Notes: generated by a model from the sequence alone, not told the origin. Numbered from the stretch's first letter, positions 38,000 through 47,327 are shown. The stretch is 64,000 nucleotides of DNA from Arachis hypogaea (GCF_003086295.3 NW_027255468.1:677810-741809), one strand, 5' to 3'. A program made the numbers and translations.

Positions 38000-38811
38000 G
38001 GACCTTTTACTAGTCTTTTTGACCATCTTTGGATCTTTGGATTCCCTTATGATCCTTTGATCACGTTTTAGGGGGCTGGCCATCTCGGCCATGCCTGGAC
38101 CTTCACTTATGTATTTTCAACGGTAGAGTTTCTACACTCCATAGATTAAGGTGTGGAGCTCTGCTGTTCCTCAAAGATTAATGAAAGTACTACTATTTTC
38201 TATTCAATTCATCTTATTTCGCTTCTAAGATATCCATTCGCACCCAAGAACGTGATGAAGGTGATGATTATGTGTGACGCTCATCACCATCTCCCCTACG
38301 AACACGTGCCTGACAAACACTTCTGTTCTACATGAAATAAGCTAGAATGAGTATCTCTTAGATCTCCTAACCAGAATCTTCATGGCGTAAGCTAGAATGA
38401 TGGCGGCATTCAAGAGAATCCGGAAAGTCTAAACCTTGTCTGTGGTATTCTGAGTAGGATTCAATGATTGAATGACTGTGACGAGCTTCAAACTCGCGAT
38501 TGTTGGGCGTTAGTGACAGACGCAAAAGGAGGGTGAATCCTATTCCAGCATGATCGAGAACCGACAGATGAATAGCCGTGCCGTGACAGGGTGCGTGAGC
38601 ATATGATTCACTGAGAGGAGGGGATGTAGCCACTGACAACGGTGATGCCCTTGCATACAGCCAACCATGGAAAAGAGTAAGACTGATTGGATGAAGATAG
38701 TAGGAAAGCAGAGGTTCAGAGGAACGAAAAGCATCTCCATTCGCTTATCTGAAATCCCTGCCAATGAATCTACATAAGTATCTCTATCCCTTTTATTGTT
38801 TATTTTAATCT

Positions 38812-38817
38812 AATAAA
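38812..38817 (+). terminator. Putative polyadenylation signal in the element 3 LTR
   Basis: AATAAA about 800 bp after the TATA box. The 3' LTR copy, which would be the one used for RNA end formation, is at 47081-47086. Confidence 0.45.
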
Positions 38818-39064
38818 GTATCATGTTTAAATCCGCCTGACTGAGAATTGCAAGGTGACCATAGCTTGCTTCATACCAACAATCTCCGTGGGATTCAACC
38901 CTTACTCACGTAAGGTATTACTTGGACGACCCAGTGCACTTGCTGGTTAGTTGAACGGAGTTGTGTCCACACATAGAGCCACAATGAGGATTCAATACAA
39001 TTATATATTGTTAATCACACACAAGTACAAAGAACGTGGAACACAATTTCGTGCACCAAGTTTT

Positions 39065-39083
39065 TGGCGCCGTTGCCGGGGAT
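39065..39083 (+). other. Primer binding site 1 (tRNA-Asp type), element 3
   Basis: TGGCGCCGTTGCCGGGGAT six bases after the 5' LTR end, the normal position for minus-strand priming. Confidence 0.88.
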
Positions 39084-39163
39084 TGTTTGAGTTTTTGGCA
39101 AGCTTTTGGTCCGGTAACATCAGTGCCAGATTCCCTTTTGATCCGGCAATAGCACCAAGTTTT

Positions 39164-39182
39164 TGGCGCCGTTGCCGGGGAT
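39164..39182 (+). repeat. Second, duplicated primer-site sequence of element 3
   Basis: The same 19 bases recur 99 bp downstream, within a repeated segment that runs from GCACCAAGTTTTTGG through GATTGTTTGAGTTT. Because the repeat includes the LTR end GCACCA, it looks like a tandem duplication across the LTR-primer boundary. Which site primes is unknown. Confidence 0.85.
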
Positions 39183-41171
39183 TGTTTGAGTTTGGACAAC
39201 TGACGGTTCATCTTGTTGCTCAGATTAGGTAATTTTCTTTTTATTTTATTTTCAAAAATTTTTCAAAAAAAAAATTTTTAAAATTTTCTCATCTGTTTTC
39301 GAAAAAAATAAAAATGTTTTCAAAAATAAATTATTCTATGGCTTCAAAATTTTTAAGAATGAATTCTAGTGTTTCATGAAATATGTTGAATCATATCTGG
39401 CTGTAAAGCCATACCCAAACTACTTTGGGATTGGTATTCAACTAATCACTCCAGCCCATGTAATTATATGTTGCAGCCTGGCTGGCTGTAAAGCCATGTC
39501 TAAATTCATTTGGACTGAGGCTTGAAATTTGTTATCAAGAGAAAATTAGTTGTTGCTCATCCACCTGCTGCTGATCCATGATCACCTGCTGAAGCTTGGC
39601 TGGCCATTGGCCATGTCTAGTGTTTTGGACTGGAGCTTTCTTTGAAAGCTTGGCTGGCTAGTGAGCCATGTCTAATTCCTGGACTGAAGCTTTAGACTAA
39701 CATGGCAAGATTCCTGGAATTCATATTAAAAATTTTGGAATCCTTATTTTTCTTTTTCATATAATTTTCGAAAAAAAAAATCCAAAAAAATTAGAAAATC
39801 ATAAAAATCAAAAATATTTTGTGTTTCTTGTTTGAGTCTTGAGTCATATCATAAGTTTGGTGTCACTTGCATATGCATCTTGCATTTTTTCGAAAATATC
39901 ATGCATTCATAGTGTTCTTCATGATCTTCAAGTTGTTCTTGGTAAGTCTTCTTGTTTGATCTTGATGATTTTTTGTTTTATGTCTTTTCATGTTTATCAT
40001 ATGCATTCTTGAATTCTTAGTGTCTAAGCATTAAAGAATTCTAAGTTTGGTGTCTTGCATGTTTTCTTTGCATTAAAAATTTTTCAAAATTGTGTCTATG
40101 ATGTTCATCTTGACATTCAAAGTGTTCTTGGTGTTCATCTTGACATTCATAGCATTCTTGCATGCATTCATTGTTTTGATCTAAAAAATTTCATGCATTG
40201 CATATTTTTCATGTTTTTCATAAAAAATTCAAAAATAAAAAAAATATATCTTTCCCTTTTTCTCTCATCAAATTCAAAAATTTGAGTTGACTTTTTCAAA
40301 AAATTTTAAAATTAAATTGTTTCTCATGAGTCAAATTAAATTTTCAATTTGAAAATCTTATCTTTTTCAAAATCTTTTTCAAAAATCAAATCTTTTTCAA
40401 AATTCTTAGTTATTTTCGAAAATTCCAAAAATATTTTTCTTATTTTTATACCAAATTTTCGAAAATGACATAATCAATTAATGTTTTGATTCAAAAATTT
40501 GAAGTTTGTTACTTGCTTGTTAAGAAAGATTCAAACTTTAAGTTCTAGAATCATATCTTGTGATTTCTTATGAATCAAGTCATTAATTGTGATTTTAAAA
40601 ATCAAATCTTTTTTTCAAAAACTAATTCCTATCATATCTTTTCAAAAATATCTTCTTATCTTATCTTTTTCAAAAATATCTTTTCAAAATATCTTTTCTA
40701 ACCTCCTAACTTCTTATCTTTTCAAAATTTGTTTCAACTAACTAACTAACTTTTTGTTTGTTTCTTAACTTTTTCAAAACTACCTAACTAACTTTCTCTC
40801 TCTCATTTTCGAAAATATCTTCCCTCTTTTTCAAAAATTTCTTTTTAATTAACTAATTATTTTTATTTTTATTTTTAATTTCAAAAAAAATTTTTCGAAA
40901 ATTTCTAACATTTTTCAAAAACCATTTTTCAAAAATCACTAACTCTTTTTCAAAATAATTTTCGAAAATTATCCCTCCCCCATCCTATTCTATTTATTCA
41001 CTCATATCCTAACATCTCATTTCACCTCCTTCCATCCTCACAGTTGTGTTTCTTCCATTATATTACATTCTTTGTCTCCCCCTCTTCTTCCACTCACACA
41101 GGGATCCCTATACTGTGGTATAAAGGATCTCCATTATTATTATTATTTTTCTGTCCATTCTTCCTTGTCAT
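39183..41171 (+). other. Long T/A-rich leader of element 3
   Basis: No gene is seen. About 39390-39690 has four degenerate repeats built on GGCTGG...AGCCATGTCTAA...GGACT...GCTT, with short inverted pieces. About 39240-40980 is densely filled with TTTTTCAAAAAT and TTTTCGAAAA type motifs, often self-complementary. AAGTTTGGTGT occurs at 39853 and 40043. It ends in a pyrimidine-rich stretch with an ATT triplet run near 41135 before the gag start. Confidence 0.75.
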
Positions 41172-42815
41172 ATGAGCAGGAGCAAGGATAAGAACATTCT
41201 TGTGGAAGCAGATCCAGAACCTGAAAGAACTCTGAAGAAAAAATTAAGAGAAGCTAAAATACAACAATCCAGAGATAACCTTTCAGAAATTTTCGAACAG
41301 GCAGAGGAGATGGCAGCCGAAAATAATAATAATGTAAGGAAGATGCTTGGTGACTTTACTGCACCTAATTCCAGTTTACATGGAAGAAGCATCTCCATTC
41401 CTGCCATTGGAGCAAACAACTTTGAGCTGAAACCTCAATTAGTTTCTCTGATGCAGCAGAACTGCAAGTTTCATGGACTTCCATCTGAAGATCCTTTTCA
41501 GTTCTTAACTGAATTCTTGCAGATATGTGATACTGTTAAGACTAATGGAGTAGATCCTGAAGTCTACAGGCTCATGCTTTTTCCTTTTGCTGTAAGAGAC
41601 AGAGCTAGATTATGGTTGGATTCTCAACCCAAAGACAGCCTGAACTCTTGGGATAAGCTGGTCACGGCTTTCTTAGCCAAGTACTTTCCTCCTCAAAAGC
41701 TGAGCAAGCTTAGAGCTGATGTTCAAACCTTCAGACAGAAAGAAGGTGAATCCCTCTATGAAGCTTGGGAAAGATACAAACAGTTGACCAAAAAGTGTCC
41801 TTCTGACATGCTTTCAGAATGGACCATCCTGGATATATTCTATGATGGTTTATCTGAGTTATCAAAGATGTCATTGGATACCTCTGCAGGTGGATCCATT
41901 CACCTAAAGAAAACGCCTGCAGAAGCTCAAGAACTCATTGACATGGTTGCTAATAACCAGTTCATGTACACTTCTGAAAGGAATCCTGTGAGTAATGGGA
42001 CGCCTATGAAGAAGGGAGTTCTTGAGGTTGATACTCTGAATGCCATATTGGCTCAGAATAAAATATTGACTCAGCAAGTCAATATGATCTCTCAGAGTCT
42101 GCATAGAATGCAAGCTGCAGCCAACAGTACTCAAGAGGCTTCTCCTGAAAAAGAAGCTTATGATCCTGAGAACCCTGCAATAGCAGAGGTAAATTACTTA
42201 GGTGAACCTTATGGAAACACCTATAACTCAACATGGAGAAATCATCCAAATTTCTCATGGAAGGATCAAAAGCCCCAACAAGGCTTTAATAATGGTGGAA
42301 GAAACAGGTTTAGCAATAGCAAGCCTTTTCCATCATCAACTCAGCAACAGACAGAGAACTCTGAACAAAATGCTTCTAATTTAGCAAATCTAGTCTCTGA
42401 TCTATCTAAGGCCACTGTAAGTTTCATGAATGAAACAAGGTCTTCCATTAGAAATCTGGAAGCACAAGTGGGCCAGCTGAGTAAAAGGATCACTGAAATC
42501 CCTCCTAGTACTCTCCCAAGCAATACAGAAGAGAACCCAAAAGGAGAGTGCAAGGCCATTGACATAAGCGCCATGGCCGAACCTGTGAGGAAAGGAGAGG
42601 ACGTGAATCCCAAGGAGGAAGACCTCCTGGGACGTCCAGTGATCAATAAGGAGCTTCCCTCTGAGGAACCAAAGGAATCTGAGACTCATCTAGAGACCAT
42701 AGAGAGTCCATTGACCCTCCTTATGCCCTTCATGAGCTCTGATGAGTATTCCCCTTCTGAAGAGAATGAGGATGTCACTGAAGAGCAAATGCCAAGTTTC
42801 TTGGTGCAATCATGA
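41172..42815 (+). CDS. Gag protein of element 3
   Basis: 547 residues from ATG 41172. The retrotransposon gag domain (about residues 75-275) aligns well by eye with that of element 1: [27 protein letters not shown] or [17 protein letters not shown], and MVANNQ. The C-terminal half is Asn/Gln- and Glu-rich with no zinc knuckle, and LEAQVGQLSKRI corresponds to [12 protein letters not shown] of element 1. Its role would be forming the virus-like particle. The stop codon overlaps the start of the protease frame as ATGA (42812-42815). Whether this is native expression by reinitiation or an old frameshift in a once-fused frame is not settled by one copy. Confidence 0.9.
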   Translation: MSRSKDKNILVEADPEPERTLKKKLREAKIQQSRDNLSEIFEQAEEMAAENNNNVRKMLGDFTAPNSSLHGRSISIPAIGANNFELKPQLVSLMQQNCKFHGLPSEDPFQFLTEFLQICDTVKTNGVDPEVYRLMLFPFAVRDRARLWLDSQPKDSLNSWDKLVTAFLAKYFPPQKLSKLRADVQTFRQKEGESLYEAWERYKQLTKKCPSDMLSEWTILDIFYDGLSELSKMSLDTSAGGSIHLKKTPAEAQELIDMVANNQFMYTSERNPVSNGTPMKKGVLEVDTLNAILAQNKILTQQVNMISQSLHRMQAAANSTQEASPEKEAYDPENPAIAEVNYLGEPYGNTYNSTWRNHPNFSWKDQKPQQGFNNGGRNRFSNSKPFPSSTQQQTENSEQNASNLANLVSDLSKATVSFMNETRSSIRNLEAQVGQLSKRITEIPPSTLPSNTEENPKGECKAIDISAMAEPVRKGEDVNPKEEDLLGRPVINKELPSEEPKESETHLETIESPLTLLMPFMSSDEYSPSEENEDVTEEQMPSFLVQS

Positions 42816-43498
42816 AGCTGAATGCCAAATTGTTTGGCATTGATGCTTGGGAAGTTGAACCTCCCTTGTTCATCAATGAACTAAGTGATCTGGATCAACT
42901 GACATTGCCTCAGAAGAGACAGGATCCTGGAAAGTTCATAATACCCTGTACCATAGGCACCATGATCTTTAAAGCTCTGTGTGACCTTGGTTCAGGAATA
43001 AACCTCATGCCCCTCTGTGTAATAGAGAAACTGGGAATCTATGGGGTGCAAGCTGCTAAAATCTCACTAGAGATGGCAGACAGCTCAAGAAGACAGGCTT
43101 ATGGACAAGTAGAAGATGTATTAGTAAAGGTTGAGGGCCTTTACATACCTACTAATTTCATAGTCCTGGATACTGGAAAGGAAGAAGATGAATCCATCAT
43201 CCTAGGAAGACCTTTCCTGGCCACAGCAAGAGCTGTGATTGATGTTGACAGAGGTGAAATAGTCCTTCAATGGAATGAGAACTCCCTTGTATTCAAAACT
43301 CAAGGATCTCCCTCTGCAACCATGGAGAGGAAGCTTGAAAAGCTTCTCTCAAAGCAGAGTCAACCAGAGCCCCCACAGTCAAACTCTAAGTTTGGTGTTG
43401 GGAGGCCACAACCAAACTCTAAGTTTGGTGTTGAAATCCCATATCCAAACTCTAAGTTTGGTGTTGGAGAGTTTCAACAAAGCTCTGCACATCTGTGA
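42812..43498 (+). CDS. Retropepsin-like aspartic protease frame of element 3
   Basis: 228 residues in the -1 frame relative to gag, starting at the ATG that overlaps the gag stop. The protease core has LCDLGSGINLMP (catalytic Asp about 58), [20 protein letters not shown] and ARAVIDVDRGE, parallel to the element 1 protease. Instead of reverse transcriptase it continues into a tail with three 11-residue repeats containing NSKFGV (33-bp DNA repeats, about 43382-43466) and stops. The repeats are the AAGTTTGGTGTT motif read in frame. The expected partner is the Gag of this or a related element. The first Met may not be used if the protein is made by frameshifting. Confidence 0.82.
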   Translation: MKLNAKLFGIDAWEVEPPLFINELSDLDQLTLPQKRQDPGKFIIPCTIGTMIFKALCDLGSGINLMPLCVIEKLGIYGVQAAKISLEMADSSRRQAYGQVEDVLVKVEGLYIPTNFIVLDTGKEEDESIILGRPFLATARAVIDVDRGEIVLQWNENSLVFKTQGSPSATMERKLEKLLSKQSQPEPPQSNSKFGVGRPQPNSKFGVEIPYPNSKFGVGEFQQSSAHL

Positions 43499-43518
43499 GG
43501 CTCCATGAGAGCCCACTG

Positions 43519-43563
43519 TCAAGCTATTGACATTAAAGAAGCGCTTGTTGGGAGGCAACCCAA
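43519..43563 (+). other. Conserved post-gag/pol block (element 3 copy)
   Basis: TCAAGCTATTGACATTAAAG and then the TTGGG-AGGCAA-CCCAA hairpin, 20 bases after the protease stop. It occupies the same place as in elements 1 and 2 although RT to integrase is absent here. Confidence 0.75.
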
Positions 43564-43703
43564 TGTTTATTTATCTAACTATATTTTTCTTAGTTATGTG
43601 TCTTTATAGGTTCATGATCATGAGGAGTCACAAAATAAATATAAAAATTGAAAACGGAATCAAAAACAGCAGAAGAAAAATCACACCCTGGAGGAGCATC
43701 TGT

Positions 43704-43847
43704 CTGGCGTTCAAACGCCAGAACAGAGCATAGTTCTGGCGCTGAACGCCCAGAATGGGAGCATCCTGGCGCTGAACGCCCAGAACAAGCATGGTTCTGG
43801 CGTTCAACGCCAGAAATGGCAGCAAAGGGGGCGCTGAACGCCCAGAG
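43704..43847 (+). repeat. Cluster of GGCGTTCAACGCC-type palindromes inside element 3
   Basis: Five palindromic units (about 43704, 43734, 43766, 43795, 43830) of the form CTGGCG-TTCAA-CGCCAG or CTGGCGCTGAACGCCCAG, spaced about 30 bp. The LTR of the same element has this motif at 37767 and 46036. It parallels the unrelated hairpins in the LTRs of elements 1 and 2. Confidence 0.82.
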
Positions 43848-43907
43848 TTGTGTGCAAGGGCATTTTACATGCCTAAATTGGTGCAGGGATGTAAATGCCT
43901 TGACACC

Positions 43908-43970
43908 TCAGGATCTGTGGACCCCACAGGATCATCTCAGGATCTGTGGACCCCACAGGATCTCCACCTA
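43908..43970 (+). repeat. Short direct and inverted repeat after the palindrome cluster
   Basis: CTCAGGATCTGTGGACCCCA occurs twice about 30 bp apart. Each copy contains GATCTGTGG against CCACAGGATC, so it can fold. The stretch from here to 44223 is otherwise pyrimidine-rich with a (TC)n run near 44060 and no supported gene. Confidence 0.6.
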
Positions 43971-44223
43971 CCTCATCATCTCTCTTTCCATTCATGATTA
44001 TCCCTTCTGTTATCCATTTACCACTCACATCCATACACCCACTACCTTCAAAATTCAACATCTCTCTCTCTCTCTCACCCAATCCCACCCATATGGCCGA
44101 ATACACACTCCCATCCATCTCCTCCATATCTTCTTCATTCTTTCTTCTTTTCCTCGAGGGCGAGCAACATTCTAAGTTTGGTGTGGTAAAAGCATAGCTT
44201 TTTTGTTTTTTCCATAACCATTG

Positions 44224-44506
44224 ATGGCACCTAAGGCCAGAGAAACCTCTAGAAAGAGGAAAGGGAAGACAAAAGCTTCCATCAAGGGTCTATAGCTCAG
44301 TGGAAGAACATTTGACTGCAAATCAAGAGATCCCTGAGATACCTCAGGGGATACATTTTCTTCCACACAATTATTGGAAGCAACTAAGGGTGGAACATCA
44401 AGAGCACTCCATCATCCTTCATGAAATCAGAGAAGATCTAAAAAGCAATGAAGGAGGAGCAACAAAGACAAGGAAGAGACATAGAAGAGCCCAAGAACAT
44501 CATTGA
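44224..44506 (+). pseudogene. Broken third frame of element 3
   Basis: ATG 44224 opens a basic N-terminus (MAPKARETSRKRKGKTK) that meets a stop at 44293-44295. A different frame stays open from 44300 to 44506 and gives a 68-residue basic, His-rich C-terminal piece containing IPQGIHFLPHNYWKQL. A single ancestral frame broken by the tRNA-like segment or a small indel is the simplest reading. Athila elements often carry an extra frame after pol, and this could be a remnant of one. I do not recognise a domain. Confidence 0.5.
44286..44354 (+). pseudogene. tRNA-Cys(GCA)-like sequence inside element 3
   Basis: The segment begins GGGTCTATAGCTCAGTGG, which includes a good A box. A 5-bp anticodon stem (TTTGA/TCAAG, one G-T pair) and the seven-base loop CTGCAAA follow, placing GCA at the anticodon after U33. 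A T-stem-like CCTGAG...CTCAGG comes next with only four loop bases. The D stem has one mismatch, the TTCRA B box is missing, and the 3' acceptor strand does not pair. It therefore looks like a decayed tRNA-Cys copy and not a working gene. It overlaps the break in the third frame. Confidence 0.6.
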
Positions 44507-45660
44507 AACGGCATCATCACTAAGGTGGATTCATTCTTTGCTCTTACTTTTTCTGTTTTTCGTTTTCTATGTTATGTGCTTATCCATGTTTGTGTCTTCA
44601 CTACATGATCATTAGTAGTTAGTAACTTTGTCTTAAAGTTATAAATGTCCTATGAATCCATCACCTCTCTTAAATGAAAACTGTTTTAATTCAAAAGAAC
44701 AAGAAGTACATGAGTTTTGAATTTATCCTTGAACTTAGTTTAATTATATTGATGTGGTGATAATGCTTCTTGTTTTCTGAATGTATGCTTGAACAGTGCA
44801 TATGTCTTTTGAAGTTGTTGTTTAAGAATGTTAAATATGTTGGCTCTTGAAAGAATGATGACTAGGAGACATGTTATTTGATAATCTGAAAAATCATAGA
44901 AATGATTCTTGAAGCAAGAAAAAGCAGCAAAAAAAAAAAAACAAAGCTTGCAGAAAAAAAATATAATATAAAAAAATAGGCGAAAAAAAAAAGATAGAAA
45001 GAAAAAGAAAAAGCAAGCAGAAAAAGCCAATAACCCTTAAAACCAAAAGGCAAGGGCAAATAAAAAGGATCCCAAGGCTTTGAGCATCAGTGGATAGGAG
45101 GGACTAAAGGAATAAAATCCTGGTCTTAGCGGCTAAACCAAGCTGTCCCTAACCATGTGCTTGTGGCGTGTAGGTGTCAAGTGAAAACTTAAGACTGAGC
45201 GGTTAAAGTCAAGGTCCAAAGCAAAAAAACAAAGAGTGTGCTTAAGAACCCTGGACACCTCTAATTGGGGACTTTAGCAAAGCTGAGTCACAATCTGAAA
45301 AGGTTCACCCAATTATGTGTCTGTGGCATTTATGTATCCGGTGGTAATACTGGAAAACAAAGTGCTTAGGGCCACGGCCAAGACTCATAAAGAAGCTGTG
45401 TTCAAGAATCATCATACTGAACTAAGAGAGTCAATAACACTATTCGAAATCTGAAGTTCCTATAGATGCCAATCATTCTGAACCTCAATGGATAAAGTGA
45501 GATGCCAAAACTATTCAAGAGGCAAAAAGCTATAAGTCCCGCTCATATGATTGAAGCTCTGTTTCATTGATAGTTTGGAATTTATAGTATATTCTCTTCT
45601 TTTTATCCTATTTTGATTTTTAGTTGCTTGGGGACAAGCAACAATTTAAGTTTGGTGTTG
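44507..45660 (+). other. Non-coding 3' tail of element 3
   Basis: No supported gene. It has an A-rich, Lys-like stretch at about 44925-45020. Two diverged copies of a phrase built on ATGTGCTTGTGGC...GTCAAGG.CCAAAG lie at about 45150-45235 and 45310-45400, and related phrases occur in the tail of element 2. It ends with GCTTGGGGACAAGC and AAGTTTGGTGTTG (45648-45660) against the 3' LTR. Confidence 0.7.
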
Positions 45661-47327
45661 TGATGAGCGGATAATTTATACGCTTTTTGACATTGTTTTT
45701 AGTATGTTTTTAGTAGGATTTAGTTACTTTTAGGGATGTTTTCATTAGTTTTTATGTTAAATTCACATTTCTGGACTTTACTATGAGTTTGTGTGTTTTT
45801 CTATGATTTCAGGTATTTTCTGGCTGAAATTGAGGGACTTGAGCAGAAATCAGATTCAGAGGATGAAAAAGGACTGCTGATGCTGTTGGATTCTGACCTC
45901 CCTGCACTCAAAGTAGATTTTCTGGAGCTACAGAACTCAAAATGGCGCGCTTCCAATTGCGTTGGAAAGTAGACATCCAGGGCTTTCCAGCAATATATAA
46001 TAGTCCATACTTTGGCCAAGAATTGACGACGTAAACTGGCATTCAACGCCAGCCTTCTGCCCAAATCTGGCGTCCAGCGCCAGAAAAGGATCCAAAACCA
46101 GAGTTGAACGCCCAAACTGGCACAGAAACTGGCGTTCAACTCCACAAATGGCCTCTGCACGTGCTACACTTAAGCTCAGCCCAAACACACACCAAGTGGG
46201 CCCAGGAAGTGGATTTATGCATCAATTACTTACTCATGTAAACCCTAGTGGCTAGTTTATTATAAATAGGACCTTTTACTAGTCTTTTTGACCATCTTTG
46301 GATCTTTGGATTCCCTTATGATCCTTTGATCACGTTTTAGGGGGCTGGCCATCTCGGCCATGCCTGGACCTTCACTTATGTATTTTCAACGGTAGAGTTT
46401 CTACACTCCATAGATTAAGGTGTGGAGCTCTGCTGTTCCTCAAAGATTAATGAAAGTACTACTGTTTTCTATTCAATTCATCTTATTTCGCTTCTAAGAT
46501 ATCCATTCGCACCCAAGAACGTGATGAAGGTGATGATTATGTGTGACGCTCATCACCATCTCCCCTACGAACACGTGCCTGACAAACACTTCTGTTCTAC
46601 ATGAAATAAGCTAGAATGAGTATCTCTTAGATCTCCTAACCAGAATCTTCGTGGCGTAAGCTAGAATGATGGCGGCATTCAAGAGAATCCGGAAAGTCTA
46701 AACCTTGTCTGTGGTATTCCGAGTAGGATTCAATGATTGAATGACTGTGACGAGCTTCAAACTCGCGATTGTTGGGCGTTAGTGACAGACGCAAAAGGAG
46801 GGTGAATCCTATTCCAGCATGATCGAGAACCAACAGATGAATAGCCGTGCCGTGACAGGGTGCGTGAGCATATGATTCACTGAGAGGAGGGGATGTAGCC
46901 ACTGACAACGGTGATGCCCTTGCATACAGCCAGCCATGGAAAGGAGTAAGACTGATTGGATGAAGATAGTAGGAAAGCAGAGGTTCAGAGGAACGAAAAG
47001 CATCTCCATTCGCTTATCTGAAATCCCTGCCAATGAATCTACATAAGTATCTCTATCCCTTTTATTGTTTATTTTAATCTAATAAAGTATCATGTTTAAA
47101 TCCGCCTGACTGAGAATTGCAAGGTGACCATAGCTTGCTTCATACCAACAATCTCCGTGGGATTCGACCCTTACTCACGTAAGGTATTACTTGGACGACC
47201 CAGTGCACTTGCTGGTTAGTTGAACGGAGTTGTGTCCACACATAGAGCCACAATGAGGATTCAATACAATTATATATTGTTAATCACACACAAGTACAAA
47301 GAACGTGGAACACAATTTCGTGCACCA
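45661..47327 (+). repeat. 3' LTR of element 3
   Basis: 1667 bp, TGATGAGCGG to GTGCACCA, followed by target copy GCAGC (47328-47332). Same signals as the 5' LTR. Confidence 0.95.

Larger units (their letters stand above)
37392..39058 (+). repeat. 5' LTR of element 3
   Basis: 1667 bp, ending GTGCACCA just before the primer site. It differs from the 3' LTR by about 16 substitutions by eye (about 1 percent) and no length change. It holds CTGGCGTTCAACGCCAG (37767-37783) and related half-palindromes to about 37872, a TATA box at 37992 and AATAAA at 38812. Minus-strand open frames within it occur in both LTRs and have no recognisable domain. Confidence 0.95.
37392..47327 (+). mobile_element. Gag-protease-only LTR retrotransposon of a second family (element 3), complete
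   Basis: 9936 bp with two 1667-bp LTRs (TGATGAGCGG ... GTGCACCA) and a target duplication GCAGC at 37387-37391 and 47328-47332. Excision restores GGCAGCCTCCTCCAG of the satellite. The interior has two adjacent tRNA-Asp primer sites, a 2.1 kb T/A-rich leader, a gag frame, an overlapping protease frame, a block of GGCGTTCAACGCC-type hairpins, a broken third frame and a long tail. There is no RT, RNase H or integrase, so it is non-autonomous. Its Gag resembles that of element 1, placing it near Athila. I associate its LTR ends with abundant peanut repeats but cannot name the family with confidence. Confidence 0.94.

Noticed and set aside
38367..38764. Minus-strand frames of 74-90 codons (also at 46636-47033)
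   Set aside because: Present in both LTRs for the same reason, with no recognisable product.
41904..42689. Minus-strand frames inside the gag gene of element 3
   Set aside because: Shadows of the gag coding strand with no independent support.
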